A stretch of 64,000 nt of DNA, from positions 9,111,083-9,175,082 of the forward strand of contig CM012953.1 in the NCBI GenBank assembly GCA_000181795.3. The letters are read 5' to 3'. The position numbers and the translations under genes were made by a program. How positions within the stretch are numbered: position 1 is the first letter of the stretch; every line of letters starts with the position of its first letter. Shown here piece after piece: positions 23,622 to 42,651 of this stretch. Source of the DNA: Trichinella spiralis. Its lineage: Eukaryota > Nematoda > Enoplea > Trichinellida > Trichinellidae. The notes beneath the pieces are model-generated. The model worked only from the letters and a program-made list of their open reading frames with translations. It did not search any database and was not told where the DNA came from.

Positions 23622-24661
23622 TCGGGAATATTATTGTTCAACATCCAACCCACTTTGTGAACGCCACTACTCACTCACTCAATTATTGAAGAATTTGAAC
23701 AATAATATATTAATTTGCATTCATTGCGCGTATGTTGATTTTGTTAGTGTACTACATATATATATATATTTATTTCTTGGGGCATTTTTCAAATCGTTTA
23801 CAATCGAATGAATGAATGCAACAAAACAGATGATGGAAATTCAATGCGATGAAAATGAACAACTTTACGAATCTCATCAGTCATACAGAAACTACGCTCT
23901 GGTACTATATACTGTTGCCAGTCGGGATCGCCAGTCGTGTCGAAACTACCAAAATGTATCATTGAAAACGGTATATTAACAATTTTTTTTCTAATCAATT
24001 AATAATATTTCAAAAGTTATTTGGTTTTCTTTTCGGTTTTGTCGAGAAAATTTGTTGATAAAGCAGCAACTGATTTTATTTTCTTCAATATTTGGAATGG
24101 AAATTTTCACTTGCTTACACCTTTGTATGTAAGTAGAAAACAGAAGTAAGTTTTCAAGAAAATTATTATCATATTTATACAAGAAAATTACTACTCTACG
24201 ACGATATCAACTCATCAACAATTTCGGTAAAAAAAAACTGTCGGCATACAATTTCAACTCTAAAACCAACAAATATGCTTTTCGATTTTAAAATTCGGTA
24301 AATAATGTTTCAAAAAAAAAGATCAGCTTTATTGTAATAATAATAATAATAACAATAGTCCATACAACAAGCACAAGTACAGAGATGAAAAAAGAAAGAA
24401 ACAATCATATGACACAGTCAATTTTATTTATCAAAATTCATGTCCACTACAAATAATATCAAGCATGCATCGAATAAACTGGATACTGTGATTAAAAAAA
24501 ATATCTGATTAAACTCTTTAAAATTCCCCAAATAATATATATAAATAATCATTCTGAGGCAAAATGAAGAATTTACAAAAAAGAAAAACCGAAAAAAGAA
24601 AAACTTTATTTTCATTCACTGACGCTGAAAGCGTGAGAAACGAGTAAACAAAGAAAAAAAA
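23622..24661. other. Convergent intergenic region, NMRK (+) and PCF11 (-) 3' ends
   Basis: The stretch 23830-23960 is less AT-rich and open on both strands: a 49-codon frame on plus after an ACAG, and a frame on minus containing GDPDWQQYIVPERSF. I could not assign either. The remainder is AT-rich untranslated or spacer DNA. Confidence 0.4.
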
Positions 24662-27600
24662 TTAGCATTGATCAACCTTTTCAGCAGCAATAGCAGCAGC
24701 GCTTGTCCTGCCGACCACCTCTTCGGATGAACCCTTAATAGCGGTCAAAATAGACTTGACCAAATTTTCGCAAGGCAGTGTTGGCTTTATCGTCGTTGAG
24801 CGTGCAGATTGCAAACTTTTACTCTGCTCTTCCAATTTTACCACCACTTCTTTCATCAGTTTCACTTCACCTTTCTCCGTCTCTGTCCCTGTTGTACCAA
24901 TAACTGTTTTCTTCTCTTCCAAAAAGGTAAGCGCAGTGTTCTTAAAAACAAACAAAAAAAACAACCGGATATAATGCTTCTTTAGTTAGTGCTTTAGTTT
25001 CACAAATTTACATTTACCGAAAAGGAAGATGATGCCGATTCTATTCCAGCATCTTGATAACACAACGGATGATAGACCTATAATAATAGAGAATTGGGGA
25101 AAAAAATTTTTTTTTCCAAAAAGACTAATACTTTAATAATTCTGTGTTCAACTGACAAAAAAAAGAGACAAACCTTTCCGTCTACAAGCATCGCGTTGCG
25201 CAATTTCCAAACTTCCTCATCCCCATCCCAGAATTGTTCAAAAGTCTCATTGCAAACTTGACAAATCTGTGAAAGAAGAAAAAAAAACGAATATTATATT
25301 ACATTATAATATTATTGAGCAACTTTTCCACTTGCATAGTTTTTACCTGTTCCTCATCTGTAGCGGGAATTACTGAATTGGTTTTAGCAACAAAACCTCG
25401 CGATCGACCACTTTTCTCATCCCTATTCGCTTCAAATACTGAACTGCGAACTAAAAAAACAACACCAATAATTAATTTATTTATTATAATTATATGAAAA
25501 ACATATACACACAAAAAAACTACCTTTCTTCGATATATCTTCTCCAAATTCTTCGTAATTGATCCAATCCTAATTACAGAATCATTTGTGAAGCGGACGA
25601 CAACATGGAAGAAGAAAATTACAAAACATACTTCAGATGCAAGATACCACGGCCTGGATGAAGCAGTAATGCCGGCCTTTTCTCTGCGATTCATCTTAAA
25701 ATGCCAGTCCAAATGTTTGGAATACTTTTGACTATCGCCAACTGCAAAACGCATTCCGCATGTACTGCATTGTATTTTGTTTTGATACAGTGCATCGATC
25801 AAACTCTGATAGCGTCTAGCAAAATAACAACAAGGGGAAGAGATAGGTTATATTGTGAATATTGAGAAAAGAAAAAGGCAAAGAAAATAACATTACACCC
25901 ACATTTTTAAGTATTTCATGTTGAAAGTTTTCAACTCAGTGGTCGGCTCTTTGCGTCGTTCGACAGTCTCATCGTCTGGAAACCAAGTTGTTACTGGCAT
26001 TGGCATTGCAGCTGCCGCCGATGCTACTGTTGACGGTTTAACAGAATGCGGATTGTCGGGTAAAAGTCCCACCTGTTTTATCCTGTTCAATAATGCCCTA
26101 ATTGCGTCGGGAGTCATCTGCGATGGGGCAGTGGCACCGGCGGCACCACCACCACCGCCAACATTGACGGAAACACTGCTATTACTGCTAGTATTACTAA
26201 TGGCGCCGGTATTGACGTGTGCTACTACTGCTGGCGGAGGCTTTGGTATCTCAATGTTTGCAGCAACAGGCTCGCAACGATTGTTGTTTTGCAATCGTTT
26301 GCCAATATTCAAGGACGCCCTGACATCCTGGCGCATCATACCACGTCTGCCCATGTGACCCGAGTGCAAAAAACGCAACAATTCGTAAGAAGGTTCGGTG
26401 TCGATTTTCACTTCCGGCGGTGGGCCACCGAGTAGAATGGAATGTTTCACTCCATTCACTTTGATGAAAATCGGCGGTCCACCGAAAATCCCCCGCAACG
26501 GCACGTTGCCGAAATACAATTCCCGTGCCGGCGCACCGAATCGTATCACAACTGGCTGACCGTCCAGTGTAATAACGCGCGACTCGCCGAAAGCCAAATT
26601 GTACGCAATGCCGTCGACGATCACTTCCTTCGCGCATCCCGTAAAGCTAATTCGATGAGGAAGACCGTTCCTCTCGATTACTGCTACCTCGTCAACGTAG
26701 CGCACCTCGTAGCCGTGCCCGTCGACGAATATACGATCATTCGACGGCCCGCCTGTTTTACTTTCACTAAGGTCGATTTCTATCGACATCGGAGGCGCCT
26801 TGCACTCCTGTTCCGGCAATGCTAACAAACTGACCCCTGAAGTTGAAGCTGGCGCTTGAATTGGAGTCACTAACCTACCAGCACTGCCCAACGTTTTACT
26901 ATTAACTGAAACTTCCGGATTCCACACATCGCCAACAATCATCGATCTAACAGAATTCATTGGCGCGTCAGGAGGCCGAACACGGCCAATTACATCAGTG
27001 AGATCACGAATCAAATCGTCATATTCTCGCTGATTCAAGATTCCATCGGCAAGTTGCTTTTGGGCTCTTTGGAAAATTATCGCTCGGTTCTCTAAAGCGC
27101 TGTTTACTGGCGTCGTCATTGGCGTCACCAACGGACCAGGGGAACGGGATCGATACTCCATTCCATCCATGGGATTCACGCTGACCGAAACCGCTGAAGT
27201 CGCAGGTCGTAGTGGAACTGGTGGAAATTTCAAACCATCAACACCGAGTCCGCGTTCTTGATCACTCTCATTGCCAAACAGTGAACTAAAAAAAAATAAA
27301 AACTGTTATAAATATATATTTGAAAAATACAAAACAAACTGATGCTGACCTGTTGGAAAGAGGTGCTTTCGGCTCTTCCAAATCGACGGGAACAGGCGGC
27401 GGTTTGTAGGGGCGTTCTTTCTTTGCAACAGGCATCGGCAACGACGTGTCTTCGTTGTGCAATCGAGATTTTTTCGAATCGCCATGCAAACGCCCTGATT
27501 CTCGAACATCGCTGCTACTCAACATCGCTGATGATGAACCACCCTTCTTCACACTCTGAAATTTCCATTTATCTTTTTTCACTTAAAAAATCAAAATTCA

Positions 27601-30600
27601 AAAAAAAACCAAAATATCACCGATGATACCGCCGGTCTGGATGAGGAAGAGGAAGAGGTATGTGATTTATCCATACGTAACGACCTATCACTGTCGTACC
27701 TGCGACGAACAGGCGGAGACCTACGGCGACGTCCAACTGGAGACAAGAGCGGTGAACGGGATCGTTCGTCACGTGAAAATCTTCTACCACGACCATCCCG
27801 ATCAATCTGCCCTGTAAAATCAGCTTTCACGTTAGTCAAATACATATTACTTTAACTAAATGGTAGAAAAAATCCAATTGTTCCATTGCCCATACTTGAC
27901 CGATGACTATGCCTAGAACGTTTTTCAACACTTGATCGAGGAGAATAGTCTGGGGAACGAGTATGACGACGTCGATCCCTTCTTTCACTGCTACGTCTTG
28001 AGCTACTAAAGTTTTTCGTATCATGTAAAGATTTCTTCGAGTATTCAGTGTTTCTAGTCGACAACTGGTTAGGCAACTTTTCGTCATTTGACTGTTTGTT
28101 CACTGTCTGACTTTGAACTTTTGACGGTGGCTCATCATCCATCTCTACTATATCAACCACCACTATGGGATCGTCAGAACTTTCACCTGCTTCTTCTTCA
28201 TCAACAGAAATAAACGTCTGATCTGGTGATTCAGATGGTAACTGAGAATGAGGTGAAAGCGAATCATGTTCATCACAAACTACATATGAAGAAATCGACT
28301 GAAAGCTTTCAACGCTACAACAGTCTGACTCAACAAAATTCTCGTTCTCCTTCGATGACAAAAATGGTGCCGACGTTTTGGATGTCGAACGCAACATCGG
28401 ATTGTCCTTTAATGATACTCTTTCTTTACTGCTTAATTTCTCCTTATTTTCTACGTCTCTGACAGATAAGTCAACCTGAAAAGAAATACACAGTTAAGCG
28501 ACATAATTATAATATAAAAAAAACAAATATATTAAAATTAAACAGTATAATCACTGACAGTATATACATACCGGTTTCTTATTAATTCTCAAAGGCCCCC
28601 CAACAGAAGCTATCATATTTTCACGTGTTTTTTGCAATTCTTCTTTCAATCGCACTAACTCTTCACAGCGCACTTTCTCAGCAGTAATTTGTCCCTCCGA
28701 AGAAACAACCATTCCTTCTGATATTTCTTGCTGCTCAGAAACTTTCTGACCTTTCTAAAAATACAATGTGGCACTTTCAATTGTCACAATTTGCCAATAA
28801 TAATATTAATAATCTAATAACATTAAAATTGTTGAGATATATTCAAAAATTTGTCATCTGAATTGAGATAAAATGTTTGAAATAGTAAAACGACACCCGC
28901 CCACAGCGAAATTTTGTAAAACAAAAAACTACAGTATGACGTAAAATAAAATCAAGTACAAATATCACAATACCTTATTAATATTTACTTCCTCCTACAA
29001 ACAAATAACACATATTTAATTTCATTTATTCACTTAAAATAACCAATCAACAAATTTAAATTACAAGATCAATTTTCCAATGCCAAGAGACATTACCAAT
29101 ATAATCTTAAAGTCATCTCTAATAATATCACCTGCCAAATCTACACTTATTCTCAAAAAATTTATAAAGAAATAAATACTTTAAATCATTTGAATTTACA
29201 AACAAAACTTAATTTTTAATTATGAATTATTCAATCTACACAAAGAAACGAACAAAAAACAATTATAACGAGCAACGTTTCATTATGGCATCAAAACAGA
29301 AAAAATAATTCTTTTAAAACAAGCATGCCAAAATTACAAATATCATATTAACTATCAAAAATAATTTTATTGAATGCGGCTACCCAATTTTTGCGTTTCC
29401 GACTGTGACCAATATTATTATACTATACTGTCAGTGAATAAAAGTACTTCGATTAGATTCCATCTAAACAAACACATTTATATACGTATGCACATATTTA
29501 CTGTTTTACAGTAACCGTTTGTTTTTCCATTGAAAAACGTTGTTACGTCAAAACTGCCGAATGAGAATAAACTTCCTTACAAATATCAGTACTGCTGTTA
29601 ATTAAACAACCAATAATGCTACATAATGACTATTACTAATTAAGTCCAAAACATTCTTATTAAATATTTGAAAACTTTCAATTAATAATTTTAAAGTTCT
29701 TTTATAATAAGACCAAGCAGTGCGACAACAGTTAATGCACTAGGCACAAACCTTGTATAATAAATCATATAAACAATGTATTTTATTCACGAGAAATTTT
29801 TTTTGATATGAATAAGTTTTACAATTAACACTGAAATAAAAAAGTCGCATCTTCAATAAAATTTCTTAACATCATCAACTTATGGAAAGCGGCATGACAA
29901 TAAAAAATGAATGCCTAATTCAGTTATTTCGCAAAATGCAAAGAATAACATTTTTTATTTGTAATTAAAAAAATTAAAATATACCTGATCTATAAACTTT
30001 GGATTAACGTGAACGTGCTTTGTGGATGATGATGAACTAGATGAATTTACAACATTGGCAGCTGATGCTTTCAGCTGATTAGGATTCTGTAATGGCCAAG
30101 CAGGATCGATTTCGTGTACTTTTATATCTATGCCGTATAGCTTGGATGCAGGAAAAATATTCGGCCACGTTGTTCGTAAACGATACAACGCTTGACGCGT
30201 TTTCTCATCAACCTAAACATTCCAAAAAATGATGAGGATCTTTCTCTTCTTAAATCAAATTACCTGATCAAATACATGAACAAAAATGTTTATTAAATTT
30301 TTTGAAAATAACTCTTTGTATTGAGTGTCTGGACAATTCTTCACAATTGAGTCAATTAAATACAAAACCGGGAGCTTTTGATTAGTAGTAACCTGGAACA
30401 CATATTAATTTAGAACAAATTCTTGCGCCACTTTGCACTGCTTTGGCAAAAATGCTGCGTAGTTTTGCAAGCCCTACTGCATCCGTTTCTCAAACGTGTT
30501 TTGCGTCAGTTTTTAATAGGCGCAAAGAGAAACAAAATCAAAAAATTACAATTTTCTTTTATAATGAAGTACATTCGTAAAAACAAAACAGAGCAATACG

Positions 30601-30797
30601 CGCAACAAAACAGTACAATGCATAAGAAAATCTTCAACCTTTTGAATATGCGATTCAACAAGTTGCACAATTTTTGGAGCAAAGCGCTGGCTTTCTTCAG
30701 CTAACATCGTTAACATGTTGATGTGTGGCTTGCTGTTGCATTCCAATTCTTGGAGGGAAGTATAGTAGTCCGAAATGACGTCCTCTTCCGTCGTCAT
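24662..30797 (-). CDS. PCF11: PCF11 pre-mRNA cleavage/termination factor, 15 exons, about 1281 aa
   Basis: PCF11 binds the Ser2-phosphorylated RNA polymerase II tail and is part of cleavage factor II in mRNA 3'-end formation and termination. Exons: 30797-30639, 30392-30264, 30212-29985, 28994-28974, 28754-28572, 28475-27896, 27811-27621, 27555-27350, 27285-25903, 25815-25632, 25569-25524, 25450-25347, 25266-25174, 25077-25018 and 24940-24662. All phases close. The N-terminal CID covers about residues 1-140 (NSKPHINMLTMLAEE, LPVLYLIDSIVKN, LYRLRTTWPNIFP, HVHVNPKFIDQ). Then follow a Glu-rich coil, an acidic/RS-like region and a long repeat-like region with FGAPAREL, GGPPIFI and GGPPPEV. The two zinc fingers are CSTCGMRF...HLDWHF and CQVCNETFEQFWDGDEEVW...YHPLC. 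Exon 4 is a 21-base microexon and is the least certain part. The exon 1 donor is the weak GTTGAA. Confidence 0.93.
28974..28994 (-). other. Candidate 21-nt PCF11 microexon (EEVNINK)
   Basis: Seven codons are bounded by TTGTTTGTAG on the 5' side and GTATTG on the 3' side, and they keep frame between exons 3 and 5. Skipping also keeps frame, so inclusion may be optional. Confidence 0.45.
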
Positions 30798-32347
30798 TGC
30801 ACACAAAACAAAAAGAATTAATTATTGCAGCTATAAAAAAACAATTTTATAATTTATAAATTAAATGTTCATGTACTAACCAAAATTAATAAAATAATTC
30901 ACTCACCACCGACAAATTCACACCAACAAACCTAACAACCGACCGACTTCAACAAAAATGACGCAACTCATACATACACAATATGATCATGAAAATCTTT
31001 TACCTTTTCTTGAGGTATACTGTAATATGTTACATATTTTTGTTATGAAAGATTTTCAATTTATTAGTGAGTTTCAAATATTATCTTAATAATAAAATAA
31101 TATAGAATTGTCTAATCATAAATTTTTTATTTTTATTTGTTTATCAAGCTGTTTTTTATGAAAAATAAAATAAAAATTAGCACTCAAACACAGCATTTAC
31201 AGACACTGGTCAATCACAGAATTTACATCTTCGTGAGATTAGCATTAAAAATACATTAAATAAAAATATATTATATTATAAAATTAAATAAGTTCAAGTT
31301 TTTCAAATTTTGACATTTTTTTCACAACACCAAAAAACGGTACAGTAAAAGAAGATTATTCAAGTACTTATATCTATATAATTGTGAATGTTCTTATGTT
31401 GTCATCATTCAAACAATGCAGTTCATTGAATGAAATCTTTAAAATTTTCAATTTTCTGTAAAATTTGTTTGCATCAAATGTAGTTCAAATCTGTTGATTA
31501 GCATTTAAATGATTCCTAAATTTGTTTCCAATAGCATCTTACTATAAACGTATGTTTATAAATTGCTATAAAAGTATGCTGTGCAGAAAATCTGAAAAGC
31601 AAAGTAAAAGAAACAAAGCTAAAAAAATTAAAATACGAAATCCTTAAAGATTTACATTGTAATGTAAAGATTGTGCTTTAAATGAGAACAGAATTTTGAA
31701 TATCAAACAACCCAAATATGTCACAGAATTTCATTTAAAAGATTTCATATATATTTAATAAGCTCAAGAAGTAAAAACATGATTGCATAAATGAATCATT
31801 GGCTTGGAGGAGATGCACACATTTTTCTTGCATTTTACAATGTTCTAAAAGTAAAAAAATAAATTCATTTTAAATAATAGTTGAATTATAAATTAAGGCT
31901 TTTTCAAAAGATAGATTATTAGTTTCACATGCTCATAAGCTATTACAATTCACGGTTGTGAAAGATTTCTGCTAAATAAATATTAAATATCTAGGTTTTA
32001 AAAAATTGGTTAATTGCTAAAAATCAAATTTCAATAATATCCTTTAAAAATCAAAGGTAGAAACAGATAATGCTTTGCATATTAACAAATAATTTATTTC
32101 TGTCTATAATTGCATCAGTTAAAAGATAGGCGAACATTTAACATTTCGTTCAAAATAAAAGAAATCAATTATCCACTCATTATTAAATACTTCTGAAAAA
32201 TAATGATGACGTAAGTAAAGAAAGTCTACAGTGAAAAAATGAATATTGATGCTTAAGTACATTTACTTTTTCTTCTGTAAAATTTAGAGATCTACAGTAC
32301 ATTTGCTATTTCATACTTTTCCTTGTGTCCATGTCTGTCCTTACACT
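30798..32347. other. Divergent intergenic region, PCF11 (-) and OGT (+) promoters
   Basis: About 1.5 kb of AT-rich DNA with no supported exon. It separates two housekeeping genes transcribed away from each other. Confidence 0.5.
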
Positions 32348-38667
<6,320 letters not shown>

Positions 38668-39309
38668 AGCTATTGTATTATTAAGCCGCTCGGTTATTTT
38701 ATCCTGTTTATTTTTTTCTTCCTTCTTCAATGATTATACCCAAGCTATCCGTCCTGCTGGTCCCACGATATTGTTGTCTTTTGTTTTCTTCCGAATATCC
38801 TCAAGTTTTAATTATTATGAGTATTATTATTATCTAAATATTCTGGTGCAAAGGATTTGTCAGTTTAGAGGCATTTTGGAGTTGGTATTTCCTCTGATAG
38901 CCATCAAAACTGAGGCAATCACTGTTAGTCGAAGCAGCGGACAGTCACATGATCACAGTAAAAAATTTTTGAATTGTCTTCATTTTATTAGATTTTTTCC
39001 TTGTTTTTTTGAAACGCTCATTTCTGTTTTTCAATTTATTTATTTAAAGCAACTGTTTTTTTTCTACTGTTGTTGCGAATCAGATTCCCCGGCGCTTTTA
39101 TTATAAATGCTTTTTGCATAGTAGTGTTGTGACTGTTCATGGCTTGCAGAATGTTTCTTAAGTTTGTTCACAGTAAGCTATTATTACTATTATTTATTAT
39201 CAGTCATTTTTATTTTTATAATTATTATGTTTCGGAAAAGTATTAATTTTTTTGTAAATTATACATAGTGTCTCATAATTTTAAACGGGATTTAATAGAG
39301 CTGCTGAAG
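38668..39309. other. Convergent intergenic region, OGT (+) and LIAS (-) 3' ends
   Basis: This contains 3' untranslated sequence for both genes. A long open frame on plus overlaps the OGT stop in another frame and looks like a shadow. Confidence 0.5.
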
Positions 39310-41103
39310 TTAGTCGCTGACTTCAGGTGCTTTACGTTGCGAGATTACGTTTTTAATAAAATATTCTCCAGCTCTGTAAGAAGAACGAACCAAAGGACCA
39401 CTGGCTACGTACAAAAAGCCCAACCGTTTTCCCACATTTTTCCAGTGTTCAAATATTTCCGGTCTTATGTACTCTTTGACCAGAAGATGTCGTCTAGTGG
39501 GCTGCATGTACTGGCCGATGGTCAAGCAGTCGACTTGATGCGTGCGAAGATCTTCCATCGTCCGAAGAATCTCATCTTCAGTTTCGCCCAATCCGACCAT
39601 CAGAGAAGATTTGGTGACCAAATTTTTGTTGAACACTTTTGCCAGTCTGAGGCAGCGCAACGACTGGTCGTATTTGGCCCGGGTATCCCGGACCAGTGGA
39701 GTCAAGCGGGGGACGGTTTCAACGTTGTGGGCATAGACGTCGATTCCACTGTTGGCCATCAAGTTTATGCACTGTTCGTTGGCGGAAAAATCCGGCAGAA
39801 GAGTTTCGATGATAATTTTCGGATTTTGGCGCTTTATCTCTTTTACCGTCTTGCAAATGTGAGACGCTCCGCCATCTTCCAAATCATCCCTACAGGTAAA
39901 ATTCAAATGGAAGCTGCCGCTTTTTAATTCAAATTTTGAAATTTACAAAATTGTTGTTTCTCATGAAAATTAAAATAAACCTCACTCATTCGAATATTCC
40001 ATTACAAAAAGCAGCTTCAATTATATAAAAAGAACAATAAATTATTGTTTTCATAATATCAAACATATATTTACGGTGTATTTAATTTATAAAAAGCACT
40101 GTCGATAAAAAAAAAGATAATCAATCACCTATCCACTGAGGTTAGAACGACGTAGTCGAGATTCCAATCGACAATTGCTTTGGCTGTATTCTCGGGTTCG
40201 CTGGGATCTGGAGGAGACGGATTACGAAACGTCTTCACCGAACAAAATCTAAATACTCCATTCAGGTGGACGAAAAGCAAAAAAAAATTTTAAATTGCTT
40301 TCAAATACACCAATACCTGCATGCTCTTGTGCACGTGTCGCCCAAAAGCATAACCGTGGCTGTGGCAATTTTCTCTTCGCTTCCACCCCAGCACTCTCCA
40401 ATATTTGGACACTTCGCTTCTTCGCATACTGTATTCAAGTTTAGCTTTCGTAATGATTTTTTCAAATTATGAAATGCGGAACCGACAGGAATTTCTTGCT
40501 TTAACCAAGGTGGCAAACGTAACCGTTTATCGCCTTTATCTAATTTCAGTTTCTCTGTCCAAGTGTCTAAAGATAAATTTACAAAAGTTTAAAATAACGT
40601 TACATGAACTGTTGTGCTGTTAATTAACATTCAATAAAACTTATCAAAGACAAGTTGATTCTAAATCAAAAATGCCAAAAACTGAAGAAATGAATACAAA
40701 AAGCGGAAAATTAAACAAACTAATGTTGTTAAATAGTCAACTTTAATTTAAAAATAACGCATTCAATCACAACCAAAAAATTATTCTAATAAAAATAACA
40801 AACCTTCACTGACAACGTTATGAAAATAACATGTAAAAGTTCAAATACTCTTAAATTTACAACAAAAGAAAGAATGAGAAAAATAAAAGAGAATGAACAA
40901 AGTAAGAAACGTCAATCCCATTTAAAACCATAAACAAAACTACCTTCAACTGAACAAACTTTTCTTAAGCCCTCCACAATCTCAACCCACAGAAAATATC
41001 GGACGATGGATATCCCCAAAGTCCTTCAACAAAAAATTTTTGACACACTTAAGTGTCAGTTTAGTTATTTACCTTGACAAATACGGTAAATTCGTAACAA
41101 CAT
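39310..41103 (-). CDS. LIAS: Lipoyl synthase, mitochondrial (LIAS), 4 exons, about 326 aa
   Basis: LIAS inserts two sulfurs into octanoyl groups on lipoyl domains of mitochondrial dehydrogenases and the glycine cleavage H protein. The firm exons are 40566-40317, 40248-40129 and 39889-39310. They carry [13 protein letters not shown], the auxiliary cluster cysteines [12 protein letters not shown], the radical-SAM motif [32 protein letters not shown] and the C-terminal [10 protein letters not shown] with the cluster-ligating serine. A 31-base first exon (41103-41073, [10 protein letters not shown]) fits by phase and gives a minimal Arg/Leu-rich presequence. With it the N-terminus is about 45 residues shorter than human LIAS, so an exon may be missing. 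The start is inferred; the catalytic core is certain. Confidence 0.9.
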
Positions 41104-42651
41104 CACTACACAGTAAGCCTTACTAACCGGAAAAATCAAAGCAAATAGTTGGGTTTTATAAAACGCTACCAATACCAAAGCGAAACAAAGCAATTACTAT
41201 TTATGAAGTAAATTTGTTTCAAAAAATTAAACTAACGTTACTATGCCCTAAACAATATCGAATGGCTTTTATTCCTAAAGAAAAAAAAATATAATTTTCT
41301 ACTTTGTTATCAAAAAACTAATCATTTTGTTAATGCTAACAGAAACAGAAATAATGAACAGAAACAGAAATTGATTATCATGCAAAGAATAATATAAATA
41401 AACAATTAATATATGAATAAAAAATAATATATATATATAACATATATGTTTGTGTGTAACTATGCAAATAAGCTAATGTATTATCGGTTTCATATGCAAG
41501 AAATAAGCACTGGAAATTGCAAACAACAGATATAAACAGAATTCCGAAAAATGTAAAGTAAATTAAAGATCATTTTAACACTTCACTTTTAAAATTAATT
41601 AATCTTGTTACATAATATTTAAAGGAAAATATTCTTAAAACAACCTTTTAAAAAGTCTTTAAATTCTGGTGCAGAATCGGTGCTTTTGAATGATGAATAT
41701 TTACAATGATATGCAATAGTGTTTCTTAAAAATAATATTTCTGCATTCAATCCAAAACTGCTTAATTTTTGCATAATTTATGTTAATAAGATTATTTTAG
41801 ATTCAGATATTATCAAACATTGTAAATGCCAGTCTTTCTGAAAATCAAGTTCTATCGCTTGTTTTTTTCATTACTATAAGGTTATCAGTTCATTTCATTT
41901 CATAATTATTTTAATTTGTGATTTTGCATTTTTTATTAAATTTTTATGTTTTTTATGCAGTATTTAACTTTTAGCAATGTCATTTAGAATTTTTTTTCTC
42001 AATATTCAAACTCGTTTTCTATTTTTCATATCCATTTTGAGAAATGATGAGCAAATTTGCTAACGGTTTATAATTTTGCATTATTAGTATATTAGAATCA
42101 TTTTTCTGACAGTGCTCAATTTAAAAATAAATTTAAAGTGGACTTACTTTTTTATAACACTTCTTGTCTTATTTAAAATGATACTTAAAACTTTCTAAAT
42201 TACAGTATATTGAACTTACACATTTTCATGATAAAATTAATTGGATTACGTAATTAATTTGAATTCTCAAATTGTGGTTTTGTGACTTGAACTTTTTAAT
42301 ACGTTTTTTCTTCCACCATCTCATTATTATTCACTTAATCCTACAATAAAATATAAATTTTACACCATTTCATGCTCTTCAGTTTGCCGTTTTTGCATGT
42401 TATGTTAAATTTATACTACTGTATTTTAATATTTTTAATTTAATGTTCTATACTTTGAAGTTTGACAGTTGTGCATTATTTTCTCTTTCATTACTGTAAT
42501 TAATTATTTATAAAACTTTATTTATTGCTGCAAATTTTTTTATGATATTCATTTTTATGCGTTACAAATATATTGCAAAGTTTGATTGCATATATTACAA
42601 ATGGAATATTTTTGTTTCTAGTATGTGAATTGTTTGTTAAATTTTTTAGAT
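41104..42651. other. Divergent intergenic region, LIAS (-) and NDUFA10 (+) promoters
   Basis: About 1.5 kb of AT-rich DNA with no supported exon. AG acceptors at about 42619-42620 and 42648-42649, just before the NDUFA10 ATG, may end a leader intron. Confidence 0.45.

Noticed and set aside
25918-26825. Three long plus-strand frames opposite PCF11 exon 9
   Set aside because: They are shadows of the 1.38 kb PCF11 exon, which has the family repeats and correct phase at both ends.
39268-39927. 219-codon plus frame opposite LIAS
   Set aside because: It is an antisense shadow of the last LIAS exon, which carries the conserved lipoyl synthase motifs.
40962-41035. Possible extra LIAS exon ([12 protein letters not shown])
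   Set aside because: It ends in the right phase, but its entry phase does not match the first exon and it lacks an ATG.
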